DNA from: SOKP01 sp048887165
Lineage (GTDB): Archaea > Asgardarchaeota > Lokiarchaeia > Sigyniarchaeales > SOKP01
NCBI GenBank assembly: GCA_048887165.1
Contig: JBHLJZ010000007.1
Coordinates: 6,537-70,536, forward strand
DNA: 64,000 nucleotides
Reading direction: 5' to 3'
The position numbers and the translations under genes are program-made. The notes beneath the pieces were generated by a model. That model worked only from the letters and a program-made list of their open reading frames with translations, made no database searches and was not told where the DNA came from. Below are positions 52,305-61,016 of this stretch, in pieces (position 1 is the stretch's first letter; every line of letters starts with the position of its first letter).

Positions 52305-52784
52305 TTAGAAACTGTTCTGTTGCAGCTTCTGCTTAAGGTTCTGAGCAAAATCTTCTGCTTGTTTGATGTCTTCAGAATTCGGTCTACCCTTATTCATTCC
52401 CCCAAAATATTTCAAGAAACTATTTGTGTTAAATCCTTTACAAGCAAATTCATCAACAATCATATACCCTTTAGATTGCAGTTTTTCCCTAAGTAAAGAG
52501 TGATCTTTGGCAACTTTATCTGCTCCTTGCATCGCACTGGTTGAGAAAATAAATGCTTTCCTGTTAGTAATTTGTGGTAGTTTATCAGCAAGGTCTAGCA
52601 GAAGTTTATGGTGTTTTGCACCATATATACCTGAGCCAAAACCTATTATGTCATACTCCTGAAGTTCTTCTGGGTTAATTTGCTGAGGCCTTTTTATTTG
52701 TGCATCAAGAACTTCTGCGAAGACTTTAGCAATTTTCTCAGTATTATTGTGATGGTATGAATATAAAACCAATAGAGATTTCAT
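52305..52784 (-). CDS. Flavodoxin domain protein
   Basis: A 159-residue flavodoxin. The FMN phosphate loop is SYHHNNTEKIA after a hydrophobic strand, and FGSGIYGAKHHKLLLDLADK is the second FMN loop with a helix. It is a one-electron carrier. Its start is 2 bases after the stop of the MDR gene, so the two are coupled. The C-terminal part (FLKYFGGMNKGRP) is slightly longer than in the smallest flavodoxins. Confidence 0.85.
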   Translation of the reverse strand: MKSLLVLYSYHHNNTEKIAKVFAEVLDAQIKRPQQINPEELQEYDIIGFGSGIYGAKHHKLLLDLADKLPQITNRKAFIFSTSAMQGADKVAKDHSLLREKLQSKGYMIVDEFACKGFNTNSFLKYFGGMNKGRPNSEDIKQAEDFAQNLKQKLQQNSF

Positions 52785-52786
52785 AA

Positions 52787-53782
52787 TTACCTCTCATATT
52801 TATTAGGTTTTTCTATAGTTATTACGACATTCCCCTTTTTTTGTCCTGTTTCGACATACTTGTGAGCCTCGACAATCTGTTCTAATGGATAGTATCTATC
52901 TATGACCGATTTTATCTCTCCCGCCTCAATAAGCTCTTTAAGTAAAACTAAATCTTCAGTTCTCTCGGCGATTGTACCAGATACCACTTTCTTGCTGCTT
53001 GTTATTGAAGCCCATAACCCTCTAATTCTTCGTAGCATCCCATGATTAGTTTGAAGATAAATTCCATTTTTATTTAGCGACTTTATACAACCTGAAAAGG
53101 AACTCTTACGTACTACATCAAAAATAACATCATAGTTCTCACCCATCTTGGTGAAATCTTCTTGAGTGTAATCAATTACATGGTTTATTCCAATGGAGTT
53201 CAACATTTCCAATTTTTCTGAGCTGTCTACACCAGTCACTAAAGCTCCAAATGATTTTGCAAGCTGAACCGTGAAAGTACCTATACTTCCACCAGCACCA
53301 TTAATCAAAACCTTTTGTCCACTTTGTATATTTGCTTTTTTAAGAAAATACAGTGCATTAAGTCCCCCAAGAGGAACTGCGGCTGCTTCTTCATAAGTCA
53401 TATTGGTCGGTTTTATTGCCATCATACATTTTTCAGGTAAGCATAGATATTCAGCATACGCACCCATATTAAAACCCGTAGATCCAAAAACTTTGTCTCC
53501 TTTTTTAAATAATGTAACATCTTTGCCTATGGCTTCAATTTCTCCAGCTGCATCCTGTCCTAATATTGTTATTTTCTTTGGTTTTTTTAATCCATTATAA
53601 ATCCTCATGAAAAAAGCTAACGAGCGAGAGAATTTTAGACTTCGCATCTCACAATCGCCCATTGTTACTGAGGTAGCATGAATTTTTAATAATATTTCAT
53701 TGTCCTTTGGACTAGGTTTTTCTACGTCTTTGAGTTGAAGTACGTCTGGTGGTCCATATCCAGTCCATATAATCGCTTTCAT
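52787..53782 (-). CDS. Quinone-oxidoreductase-like MDR protein
   Basis: A 331-residue medium-chain reductase. The dinucleotide motif GAGGSIGTFTVQLAK (about 160-174) and the family start MKAIIWTGYGPPDVLQL are visible; zinc ligands of alcohol dehydrogenase are missing, placing it in the quinone oxidoreductase branch. It reduces quinones or enones with NADPH. It is followed at 2 bases by flavodoxin and then by the 4Fe-4S protein. Two further copies lie at 55011 and 56079. Confidence 0.9.
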   Translation of the reverse strand: MKAIIWTGYGPPDVLQLKDVEKPSPKDNEILLKIHATSVTMGDCEMRSLKFSRSLAFFMRIYNGLKKPKKITILGQDAAGEIEAIGKDVTLFKKGDKVFGSTGFNMGAYAEYLCLPEKCMMAIKPTNMTYEEAAAVPLGGLNALYFLKKANIQSGQKVLINGAGGSIGTFTVQLAKSFGALVTGVDSSEKLEMLNSIGINHVIDYTQEDFTKMGENYDVIFDVVRKSSFSGCIKSLNKNGIYLQTNHGMLRRIRGLWASITSSKKVVSGTIAERTEDLVLLKELIEAGEIKSVIDRYYPLEQIVEAHKYVETGQKKGNVVITIEKPNKYER

Positions 53783-53870
53783 AACTATATCTCCTTTTTT
53801 GAAATTTTATACTTACTAAATAATTAATTGAGTAAGAATTTACTTCTTCTCAGATTTTGTAATGTATTAT

Positions 53871-54554
53871 CTATGGGATAATGGGTGGAAAAAACATAAG
53901 CGCTATTCCGATAAGTACTTCAAATAGAATTGCTAATATACCACTAAATGATGACAGAGATTCATATGCTTTAACTTCAGGTTTTACGAGTTTCATCCCA
54001 TTAGCAAACCCAATTAAAATACTGGTTGCAAATCCTAACCATCCAATAAAGGGGATTGCCAAACCGTAAGTAACTAACCCAATTGAAAACATGAGTGTTC
54101 CAATAGACCAACCGATCATAGCAAATGCGAATCTATTGCTTTTTGTGTGAAGAATGTTTCGATATGAGTCCATCAACGATCGCTTCTCCGCATCACTAGT
54201 AGATGAGTATTTTACTGCTATATTAATGAGCTTCCAATAATCTTTTTCAATATAGACTTGGATCGACCCTTCTGCTACTCGAAAGATTACCAAAACAATT
54301 CCTAGTATCATGTTATATGGGCTAATAACAAAAAACAACATTATAGCGAGTGTAATGACGCAAAAATGTTCTATGAGCGCTATCCCGACTCCCATTTTAA
54401 ATTTTTTTGGATTGTTATTAAAATTTTGCAACTTATAGTCTGATTCATAATGCTTCGGTGTTGGTTCTAATATATACCCAAATGCTGCCATTGCAATTTG
54501 TAAAATCAAGATAAACAGAAATAGAAAACCAGATAACCTCATTAAGATTATCAT
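53871..54554 (-). CDS. Membrane protein, DUF4386-like
   Basis: A 227-residue protein with six or seven membrane helices; the pattern RLSGFLFLFILIL at the start and IEHFCVITLAIMLFF and VFRVAEGSIQV in the middle fit DUF4386-type proteins. Function unknown. GGAGGA ribosome site 6 bases before the ATG. It follows the DUF6326-like gene (84 bases) on the same strand and shares its transcript, perhaps with the MDR gene at 55011. Confidence 0.72.
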   Translation of the reverse strand: MIILMRLSGFLFLFILILQIAMAAFGYILEPTPKHYESDYKLQNFNNNPKKFKMGVGIALIEHFCVITLAIMLFFVISPYNMILGIVLVIFRVAEGSIQVYIEKDYWKLINIAVKYSSTSDAEKRSLMDSYRNILHTKSNRFAFAMIGWSIGTLMFSIGLVTYGLAIPFIGWLGFATSILIGFANGMKLVKPEVKAYESLSSFSGILAILFEVLIGIALMFFPPIIP

Positions 54555-54637
54555 TGGGAATCCTCCAATTTATTCATCATTTTTTTTTACCTTTTTTTTA
54601 GTTTATAATATTTATATAAAAAATTTAAAAAAGTTTA

Positions 54638-55033
54638 TCAAAATAATCGAGTCGATGCATACAAAATAGTCAGTAGGTTAAATATAAAACTTACAATTAA
54701 CAAAAATATATCATAGGCCTTATAACCCTTGATTCCAATGAGATTGAAACCAAAAAAGAAGATGGCTACGATTATATTTACCCAGCTATTCACAGGAAAT
54801 TCTAATATAACGGATAAAACAACCATAACAATTGGTATTACCATTATTATTGCTATTCCAAAATACATTTTATGCGATACTGATTTACCTTCTACTTCTC
54901 CAGGTTTAAAATCTCCAGCAAAAATTCGTAGCACATCACCCAATAAATAAATTAGCATTGTAGCTACCCATATAAATGCGAGTATTATATTCAAATCTTC
55001 CATAGTTTTATCATATCCCCTCTTTTTTGTCAT
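54638..55033 (-). CDS. Membrane protein, DUF6326-like
   Basis: A 131-residue protein with four membrane helices, resembling DUF6326. It overlaps the end of the MDR gene upstream by 23 bases if the ATG at 55033 is used; the ATG at 55003 (MEDLNIILAF) avoids this overlap and lies after AGAGGGG, so it may be the real start. Function unknown. It sits between an MDR gene and the DUF4386-like gene. Confidence 0.7.
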   Translation of the reverse strand: MTKKRGYDKTMEDLNIILAFIWVATMLIYLLGDVLRIFAGDFKPGEVEGKSVSHKMYFGIAIIMVIPIVMVVLSVILEFPVNSWVNIIVAIFFFGFNLIGIKGYKAYDIFLLIVSFIFNLLTILYASTRLF

Positions 55034-55961
55034 TATGTTTCACAATTATTACTACATTTCCCTTCTTATGTCCTTTATCAACATAGGCATGAGCTTCGGC
55101 AGTTTTTTCCAAGGGATAACTTTTATCTATAACTGGTTTTAACTTTCCTTCCTCAAAAAGCTCTCCTAAGAAAATTAAATCCTCAGCTTTTTCTCGATAT
55201 GATCCCTTTAAAACTGAAACATAGTTCCCGTTTGGAGCTAGTACTTTTTTGCAATCTGAAGATAAAGCTTTTCCAACGGCATCAAAAACGAGATTATAAT
55301 GTATTCCGCTTTCAGTAAAATCCTCTTTAGTGTAATCTATTACACTATCAGCTCCCAGAGATTTTACCATTTCTAGATTCCTTGTACTACATACAGCGGT
55401 TACCTCTGCTCCGAAATACTTAGCAAGCTGTACCGCAAAGGTACCATTACTCCCAGAAGCCCCATAGATAAGGACTTTTTGTCCATTTTGTATATTTCCT
55501 TTTCTTAGGTAATTCAATGCAGTAGTACCTCCAGTAGGAATAACGGCGGCTTCCTCAAAGCTCATACTAGCTGGTTTTATTGCCACCATCCCTTTCTTCC
55601 ATTCTTCAGGCACGCATACGTACTCAGCATAAGCACCAAAAAATAATCCTGTGGTGCTTCCAAACACATGGTCACCTTTCTTAAACAGCTTTACAGCTTT
55701 GCCCACTGATTCAACTTCCCCAGCAAACTCATACCCTAGAATAGTTCTTCTTGGCTTTCTGAGACCATAAATTAATCTCAACGCAAAGGTATAAATCTTT
55801 TTATCTGGGTGTTTACCGCTGCGAACTAACCTTGCAGCGTAATTTACAGTTGTCGTATATACTTTTACTAGTAGTTCATTATCCCGTGGAGTAGGTTTTT
55901 CAACTTCTCTTAATTCAAGAACTTCAGGGGGGCCATATCTTTCATAAATAACTGCTTTCAT
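55011..55961 (-). CDS. Quinone-oxidoreductase-like MDR protein, second copy
   Basis: A 316-residue medium-chain reductase with the NADPH motif GASGSNGTFAVQLAK and start MKAVIYERYGPPEVLEL. Catalytic zinc ligands are missing. It resembles the copy at 52787 across its length and is followed by the two small membrane proteins. Family members reduce quinones, alkenals or ketones. Local gene duplication is likely. Confidence 0.9.
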   Translation of the reverse strand: MKAVIYERYGPPEVLELREVEKPTPRDNELLVKVYTTTVNYAARLVRSGKHPDKKIYTFALRLIYGLRKPRRTILGYEFAGEVESVGKAVKLFKKGDHVFGSTTGLFFGAYAEYVCVPEEWKKGMVAIKPASMSFEEAAVIPTGGTTALNYLRKGNIQNGQKVLIYGASGSNGTFAVQLAKYFGAEVTAVCSTRNLEMVKSLGADSVIDYTKEDFTESGIHYNLVFDAVGKALSSDCKKVLAPNGNYVSVLKGSYREKAEDLIFLGELFEEGKLKPVIDKSYPLEKTAEAHAYVDKGHKKGNVVIIVKHNDKKEGI

Positions 55962-56078
55962 AATAAATATCTTATTAATTGCTTTTTTATTTAATTTACT
56001 TTACATATTTTTTTATTTTTAAAATATTTTTATTATTAATCAACTAAAAAGTATTCAACTTTCATTTTTCGTGTTTTA

Positions 56079-57056
56079 TTACTCCATATATATTACTAAT
56101 TTTCCTTTACAATGCCCTTCTTCAAAATATCGAAAAGCTTCTGGAACTTTACTTAAGGGATATCGTTTATCTATAACAGGAAATATCTTTCCAGCTTCAA
56201 ATAGCTCAATAATAAAATTAATGTCTTCTTTTTTATTTGGTTTCCACCCTGTAATACCCATTTTCTTTCCCCCAAATACTGAAAAAATTGGTCCTAGGAG
56301 TAAAACTTGTAATATTACTTTCCCGGATCCTCCAACGATTCTATAAACACCTTTGGGATTTAAAGAACGCTTGTAATCGAAAATTGAATGATGTGCTGCC
56401 ATATCAAGAATCAAGTCATATTTCTGTCCACTTTTAGTGAAATCTTCCTGAGTGTAATCAAAGACATGATCAGCACCAATAGAGCGTATCATATCAATCT
56501 TCTCCATACTATCCACGCCGGTCACCTCTGCTCCGAGTGATTTAGCAATCTGTACTGCAAAGGAACCCATTCCTCCCCCTGCCCCATTGATCAATACCTT
56601 TTGTCCCGGCTGAAACCATGGAATCTGCTTTTTATTCCGGAGACCTTGCAGGGCAGCAACTGCTGCTTGAGGAATAGTCGCAGCTTCCTCGAATGTCATA
56701 CTGGCTGGTTTAAGACTTAAACTTTTTTCAGAAACACATACATACTCAGCAAAAGCACCGTAATCAGGGAAGGATTTGTCTGCAAATATTTCATCCCCTT
56801 GCTGAAATTCTTTTACGTTTTTACCAACAGTCTCAACCTGCCCCGCTATATCAGATCCTAGTATCTTGAATCTTGGCTTTCGAAGTCCTCCGAAACGAAC
56901 CATGGGTGAACCTCTCAGACAATCATAATCAGCAGAATTAATGGATGATGCATGAATTCTTACTAAAACTTCGTTATCCTTAGGAGTAGGTTTTTCTACT
57001 TCTATAAACTGAAGAACATCCGGAGACCCATATTTTGGGCATAGAATCGCTTTCAT
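56079..57056 (-). CDS. Quinone-oxidoreductase-like MDR protein, third copy
   Basis: A 325-residue medium-chain reductase. NADPH motif GAGGGMGSFAVQIAK; start MKAILCPKYGSPDVLQF. It lacks the alcohol-dehydrogenase zinc site. It is separated by about 120 bases from the second copy and is the third on the minus strand. It may act on enals or quinones. Confidence 0.9.
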   Translation of the reverse strand: MKAILCPKYGSPDVLQFIEVEKPTPKDNEVLVRIHASSINSADYDCLRGSPMVRFGGLRKPRFKILGSDIAGQVETVGKNVKEFQQGDEIFADKSFPDYGAFAEYVCVSEKSLSLKPASMTFEEAATIPQAAVAALQGLRNKKQIPWFQPGQKVLINGAGGGMGSFAVQIAKSLGAEVTGVDSMEKIDMIRSIGADHVFDYTQEDFTKSGQKYDLILDMAAHHSIFDYKRSLNPKGVYRIVGGSGKVILQVLLLGPIFSVFGGKKMGITGWKPNKKEDINFIIELFEAGKIFPVIDKRYPLSKVPEAFRYFEEGHCKGKLVIYME

Positions 57057-57110
57057 TATTATTTAAATAATTTAATTAAAAATCTTAAAAAAAAAAAAAT
57101 TAATATTTGC

Positions 57111-57365
57111 TTATTTTTTACCCCGAATCAATTTAATCACAAAAATTATAAGGAAAATAGCACCGATTGTAACACAGATAATCGGAATCACTTCAGTAAC
57201 AATCCCGATAATTAATCCTTCTGGTGTACTAATAGAATCTAAAAAATCCTGCCAACTCAAAATATCGGGGTAATACCATCCAAATAAAGGAGGTATAACA
57301 AACATAGTGATTATAAAAATCACAACCATGATTAACCCAATTATAAATGCTGTCCATTTTTTCAT
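57111..57365 (-). CDS. Small membrane protein of an ABC-2 operon
   Basis: An 84-residue protein with two membrane helices and a basic end (KLIRGKK). I prefer the ATG at 57365 because GGAAGG lies 9 bases before it and the ABC-2 permease stop is just upstream; a start at 57386 would overlap the permease gene by 20 bases. It is the last of the ABC-2 ATPase-permease operon and may be an accessory subunit. No family recognised. Confidence 0.68.
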   Translation of the reverse strand: MKKWTAFIIGLIMVVIFIITMFVIPPLFGWYYPDILSWQDFLDSISTPEGLIIGIVTEVIPIICVTIGAIFLIIFVIKLIRGKK

Positions 57366-57366
57366 G

Positions 57367-58131
57367 CTAATCAGCCTTCCTATCATATAATTTTAAACCA
57401 ATAAGGTAGATTATAAAACTTATGACTATAATTATCAGAAGATCAAACCAGATATATATATCAGCTAAAGTCCCTCCAAAGAAAATTCGATATATTCCTT
57501 CAGTAACATACTGACTTGGCATAATTATCCCTACTACTTTCATTGCCTCCCCCATGTATATAAATGACCCAAACAACTGTTGTGGCACGATAAAGATAAA
57601 AGCTAAACTACCCGCGGCTCTAGCATCTTTTGCGATAGTAGCAGTAATAAGCCCAAGCCCTACCGAGCAAAAACTTAAAAAGATCATAAAAACAAATACC
57701 ATAACTACTCCCTCAACAGTAAGTATTGGTTTAAAGCCTATGAGAAGCGCAGTTATTAATATAATAGCTGTTTGGATAAGTGGTATAATTGTATATGATA
57801 ACATTTGGCCTATAATTACTTCACCGGAACTTATGGGTGTTGTTTTCATTCTTCTTTGCACTCCATGATCGCGGTCTCCAGCAACAGCTGATGCGAAAGT
57901 AAAGATAATCATAATTCCTGAGTACGCAAATAGTCCCGGGACCATGTGCTCAAAAATGCTTCTTGGAGTCCCATATGCATCAGGCCCCCATCCATAAATA
58001 TTATTTAGTGCTAGTCCAAGTATTACAACAAGCATCGCGACAAAGAACAGCGAGAAAAATAAATAAAGTGGTGTTCTTATTAATTTCTTAAATTCCATCT
58101 TAAAAACTGTTAAAATCCTTTGTCTTTTCAT
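57367..58131 (-). CDS. ABC-2-type transporter permease
   Basis: A 254-residue permease with six membrane helices and a cytosolic N-terminal basic segment (MKRQRILTVFKMEFKKLIRTP). The PFTDAR-type loop reads DRDHGVQRRMKTTP after helix 2, typical of ABC-2 exporters. With the ATPase encoded 2 bases upstream it should export a lipid, drug or peptide. Two permease copies or a homodimer are required; only one gene is present. Confidence 0.88.
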   Translation of the reverse strand: MKRQRILTVFKMEFKKLIRTPLYLFFSLFFVAMLVVILGLALNNIYGWGPDAYGTPRSIFEHMVPGLFAYSGIMIIFTFASAVAGDRDHGVQRRMKTTPISSGEVIIGQMLSYTIIPLIQTAIILITALLIGFKPILTVEGVVMVFVFMIFLSFCSVGLGLITATIAKDARAAGSLAFIFIVPQQLFGSFIYMGEAMKVVGIIMPSQYVTEGIYRIFFGGTLADIYIWFDLLIIIVISFIIYLIGLKLYDRKAD

Positions 58132-58133
58132 TA

Positions 58134-58943
58134 TTAGACTCCCTCCAAAATTCTTCTTCCGGTAATTTTCAAAAAAACATCCTCTAAATTTTTAGCTCCA
58201 TGCTCTTCCATTAACTTTTTAGGGGAATCAAGCGCTACTAACTTCCCAAAATCAATAATCGCAACTCTATCACAGAGCGCTTCTGCTTCTTCGATATAAT
58301 GGGTTGTCAAGATTATAGTTCTATTTTCTTCTTTTAAAGAACTTATAAATTCCCACGTTGTTCTTCGAACTCGAGGGTCCATTCCCACCGTTGGTTCATC
58401 TAAGAAGAGAATTTTGGGCTCGTTTATTAATGCAACTATTAGATTTAATTGTCTTTTCATTCCTCCACTATAATGTTTTGCTTTCCGATTGCTAGCTTCA
58501 AATAAACCTATTAATTTTAATAGTTTTTCTGCTCTTTCATTTATTCTTTCTTTTGAAATTAAATGCATGTTCCCGAAATAATCTATATTTTCTCTACCTG
58601 TAAGAAATGGAAATACTGACGCTTCTTGGGGACATACACTTATTAATTTCTTAACCTCATTAAGATTCTTTCTTATATCATAACCTCCAATTATAGCAGT
58701 TCCTTCTGTTGGTTTTAATAAACCACAGAGCATATTTATTGTAGTTGTTTTACCAGCTCCATTAGGTCCCAAAAGGCCAACGAGCTCTCCTTCTTTTACA
58801 TTAAAGGAAATTCCATCAACAGCTTTAACGTCGTTCAAACGCTTTTTTCCTATAAAATATTTCTTCAAATTTTTGACTTCAATTGAGTTTGAATTACTAA
58901 TATTCTTCTCAGAAGAGACATTTTTTTTACTTATTTCTTCCAA
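58134..58943 (-). CDS. ABC transporter ATPase, ABC-2 export type
   Basis: About 269 residues. Walker A GPNGAGKTT, Q-loop, signature YSGGMKRQLNL, Walker B ILFLDEPTVGMD and the switch histidine in TTHYIEEAE are present. The longest frame starts with TTG at 58970, but a ribosome site AAGGTGA sits just before a TTG at 58943 (product starts MEEISKKNV), which I favour. It powers the adjacent ABC-2 permease (2-base gap). Confidence 0.9.
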   Translation of the reverse strand: MEEISKKNVSSEKNISNSNSIEVKNLKKYFIGKKRLNDVKAVDGISFNVKEGELVGLLGPNGAGKTTTINMLCGLLKPTEGTAIIGGYDIRKNLNEVKKLISVCPQEASVFPFLTGRENIDYFGNMHLISKERINERAEKLLKLIGLFEASNRKAKHYSGGMKRQLNLIVALINEPKILFLDEPTVGMDPRVRRTTWEFISSLKEENRTIILTTHYIEEAEALCDRVAIIDFGKLVALDSPKKLMEEHGAKNLEDVFLKITGRRILEGV

Positions 58944-59056
58944 AACTTTCACCTTTTTTTTAAATTTCAATGGAAGATTTTTTTCTTTTTGTGTTATTAA
59001 TGATACAATTCAACTCTTAAAATTTTAAAAAAAAAGATTAAATTTTCCAATCTTTC

Positions 59057-59437
59057 TTAAGTCTTAGCAGTTTCTTTGCTTTTTGTGTCTAATTTGATAA
59101 GGCCACCAGATAATGCACCAAACAATATAGTAAGGGAAATAGCAACAAAGAGAAATACCATATTCCCTGCCCCAAGCAATCCAAAAGCTATCCAAACTAC
59201 TGCTATAGCTGCGCCAAAAAACCAACCAAGTATCACTTTATAATCTATTTCCTTTTTGCCAAGTCCAATAAGTCCTCCAGATAACACCCCAAACAATATA
59301 GTAAGGGAAATAGCAACAGTGAGAAACACTAAATTCCCAGCTCCGAGTAATCCGAAAGCTATCCAAACTACTGCTATTGCTGCACCAAATAGTTCGCCAA
59401 GTAATCTTTTATAATTATACAAATCTTCCACTCTCAA
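59057..59437 (-). CDS. Internally duplicated four-helix membrane protein
   Basis: A 126-residue membrane protein made of two near-identical 57-residue units, each with two helices (FGAAIAVVWIAFGLLGAG, and an ISLTILFG helix). Both units share AVVWIAFGLLGAG, so the duplication is recent. No function is known. The TTG at 59437 is the longest start; other TTG or GTG starts follow within six codons. A four-helix bundle could be a small channel or a scaffold. Confidence 0.75.
   Translation of the reverse strand: MRVEDLYNYKRLLGELFGAAIAVVWIAFGLLGAGNLVFLTVAISLTILFGVLSGGLIGLGKKEIDYKVILGWFFGAAIAVVWIAFGLLGAGNMVFLFVAISLTILFGALSGGLIKLDTKSKETAKT
59093..59435 (-). repeat. 171-base tandem duplication inside the gene
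   Basis: Segments beginning near 59110 and 59281 are 171 bases (57 codons) apart and match over most of the unit; for instance ACCAAACAATATAGTAAGG-type stretches recur. The divergence is mostly at third positions, so the duplication is recent but not brand new. Confidence 0.7.
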
Positions 59438-59641
59438 AATGATTTTTATTTACATTTTTATGTTTAATTTGTGTTTATTACTTTTAATTTAATTTTTTTT
59501 ATTTTATTTCATGGTTTATGAATGAGAATTCAAATTGGGATTTGGATAAGTCTTTTTTTACATATACGGAAAAAAATGAAATCCAAAAATTAATATTACG
59601 ACTATTAAAAAAAATTTGTATTTTAATATAAATTTTGATTT

Positions 59642-60259
59642 CTATTCACTAGTTATAAATGTTTTTAATGCTAGTACGAAGATATACTGACCATTAACTA
59701 TAATAACAAAACGCTCAGCCAAACCCATGATTTCACTACCTGCTGCTACAACCAAAATCATTGTGAAGATTAATGTAAGTATAAATGTTACTAACGAATA
59801 AACATCATAACCCTTCCATTTGTCAACTTTCCGTAATCCTCGCCACATTGCAATCATGCCTCCTAAGGCAATAAATCCTGTGATCATAACAATTATAAAA
59901 TGTGTCATCCCCGTAAATCCCGTAGGTTCTCCACCGTAGTTTAAAGGAAAAAATATTGGAACAGTAATCCCTAAAATTTGGCCAACAAGAAGGATAATAG
60001 GGCCTAGAATTGGTCCTTCTAGTTCTTTTATTACCAACACTAACCCTATTAGAAAGATTATTGTTAAAATGAAATTAATTATATTCATTATATCGAATAA
60101 CAACTTATTTGGTGCTCCGAGAGCCATTAGAGAACTCACATCATCTCGAATGTGGCTGTATCCAGGTTGTAATATTCCCCCTATAATCCAGATAAGGTTA
60201 AATACTACAGGGCTTAACAATCCGCAAATAGCATATAATTTTTGATTTTTTACCATCAT
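59642..60259 (-). CDS. DUF998-family membrane protein
   Basis: A 205-residue protein with six membrane helices. The segment GYSHIRDDVSSLMALGAPN (residues about 33-51) is the DUF998 signature loop. Function unknown. A paralog is encoded divergently at 61999. Its ATG shares one base with the stop of the flavodoxin-like gene upstream, so the two are coupled. Confidence 0.83.
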   Translation of the reverse strand: MMVKNQKLYAICGLLSPVVFNLIWIIGGILQPGYSHIRDDVSSLMALGAPNKLLFDIMNIINFILTIIFLIGLVLVIKELEGPILGPIILLVGQILGITVPIFFPLNYGGEPTGFTGMTHFIIVMITGFIALGGMIAMWRGLRKVDKWKGYDVYSLVTFILTLIFTMILVVAAGSEIMGLAERFVIIVNGQYIFVLALKTFITSE

Positions 60260-60754
60260 TATATTCCTCCATTTTTATTATCAATAAGAAATTCAATAAA
60301 TTCATGTGAGTAATCTTTAACTGATTTAAGAACGTTCTTTTCCAATGTCATTCTTCCTTGTTCCATTTTTAATTGAAGTATTGGAGGAAAAATTGTTTGA
60401 TAAAAATTATTCTCTCGAAGAAAGCTTAGCCAAAATGGTTTAAGATCAATATGCGTAGATGTCACATAATAACACGATGTATAATTTATAACAAGTTGGT
60501 TCTTTTTGCAAAGTTCTAAAAATTTATCCACCCAAATTTGAAGCTCTGGACTTGGTATTTTTTCATCTTCTATTACATCTCCAAATATTAGGTAATTTAC
60601 CTTTTCTTCAACTAAAAAAGCGGGATCTATCTTATTTGCATTTCCTACTGATACATTAATGTAATCGTTTAAGAAATCTTGTATTATTTCAGCGATTATC
60701 CTTGAAAATCCAATTCCTTCCTTGTGTATTATCCAAAGTTTAATTTTTGCTCAC
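60259..60754 (-). CDS. Flavodoxin-like protein, start frameshifted
   Basis: The continuous frame in this region begins without an ATG: KIKLWIIHKEGIGFSRI after a stop at 60748-60750. The first strand and loop, then helix, then VSVGNANKI and YLIFGDVIED, form a flavodoxin-like alpha/beta start, so the gene should begin upstream of 60531. A GTG at 60754 would read MSKIKLWIIH if one A of the run of five (60741-60750 region) were removed. The full product is about 164 residues. It overlaps the DUF998 gene by one base. FMN binding cannot be confirmed; the phosphate loop KEGIGFSR is unusual. Confidence 0.6.
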
Positions 60755-61016
60755 GAGATTTTATTTGAATTTTTTATGTTAATTATAATACAGTTTGGGG
60801 CTCTAATAAGAGCATGTTCTATAGATCTCAAAAAAAATGCTAATATTCCCTATTAATCATCTAATGCAATTTTCCAGCAAATAGAGAAAATGTATGAATA
60901 TAAAAATAGGCCAAATAAAAATTCTAAATCCTTATTTTTGAAATGAGAATAAAAAAAGTAGAGGTTAAAGTTCCGAAATTTTTCGAATATAACGGAAATT
61001 TGGAATATTGTTGTCT
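60755..61016. other. Gene-free region
   Basis: The 262 bases between the flavodoxin-like gene start and the tandem-Lrp stop contain no gene I can support. A short inverted repeat TTCCG...CGGAA near 60970-60996 may end the regulator transcript. Confidence 0.35.
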
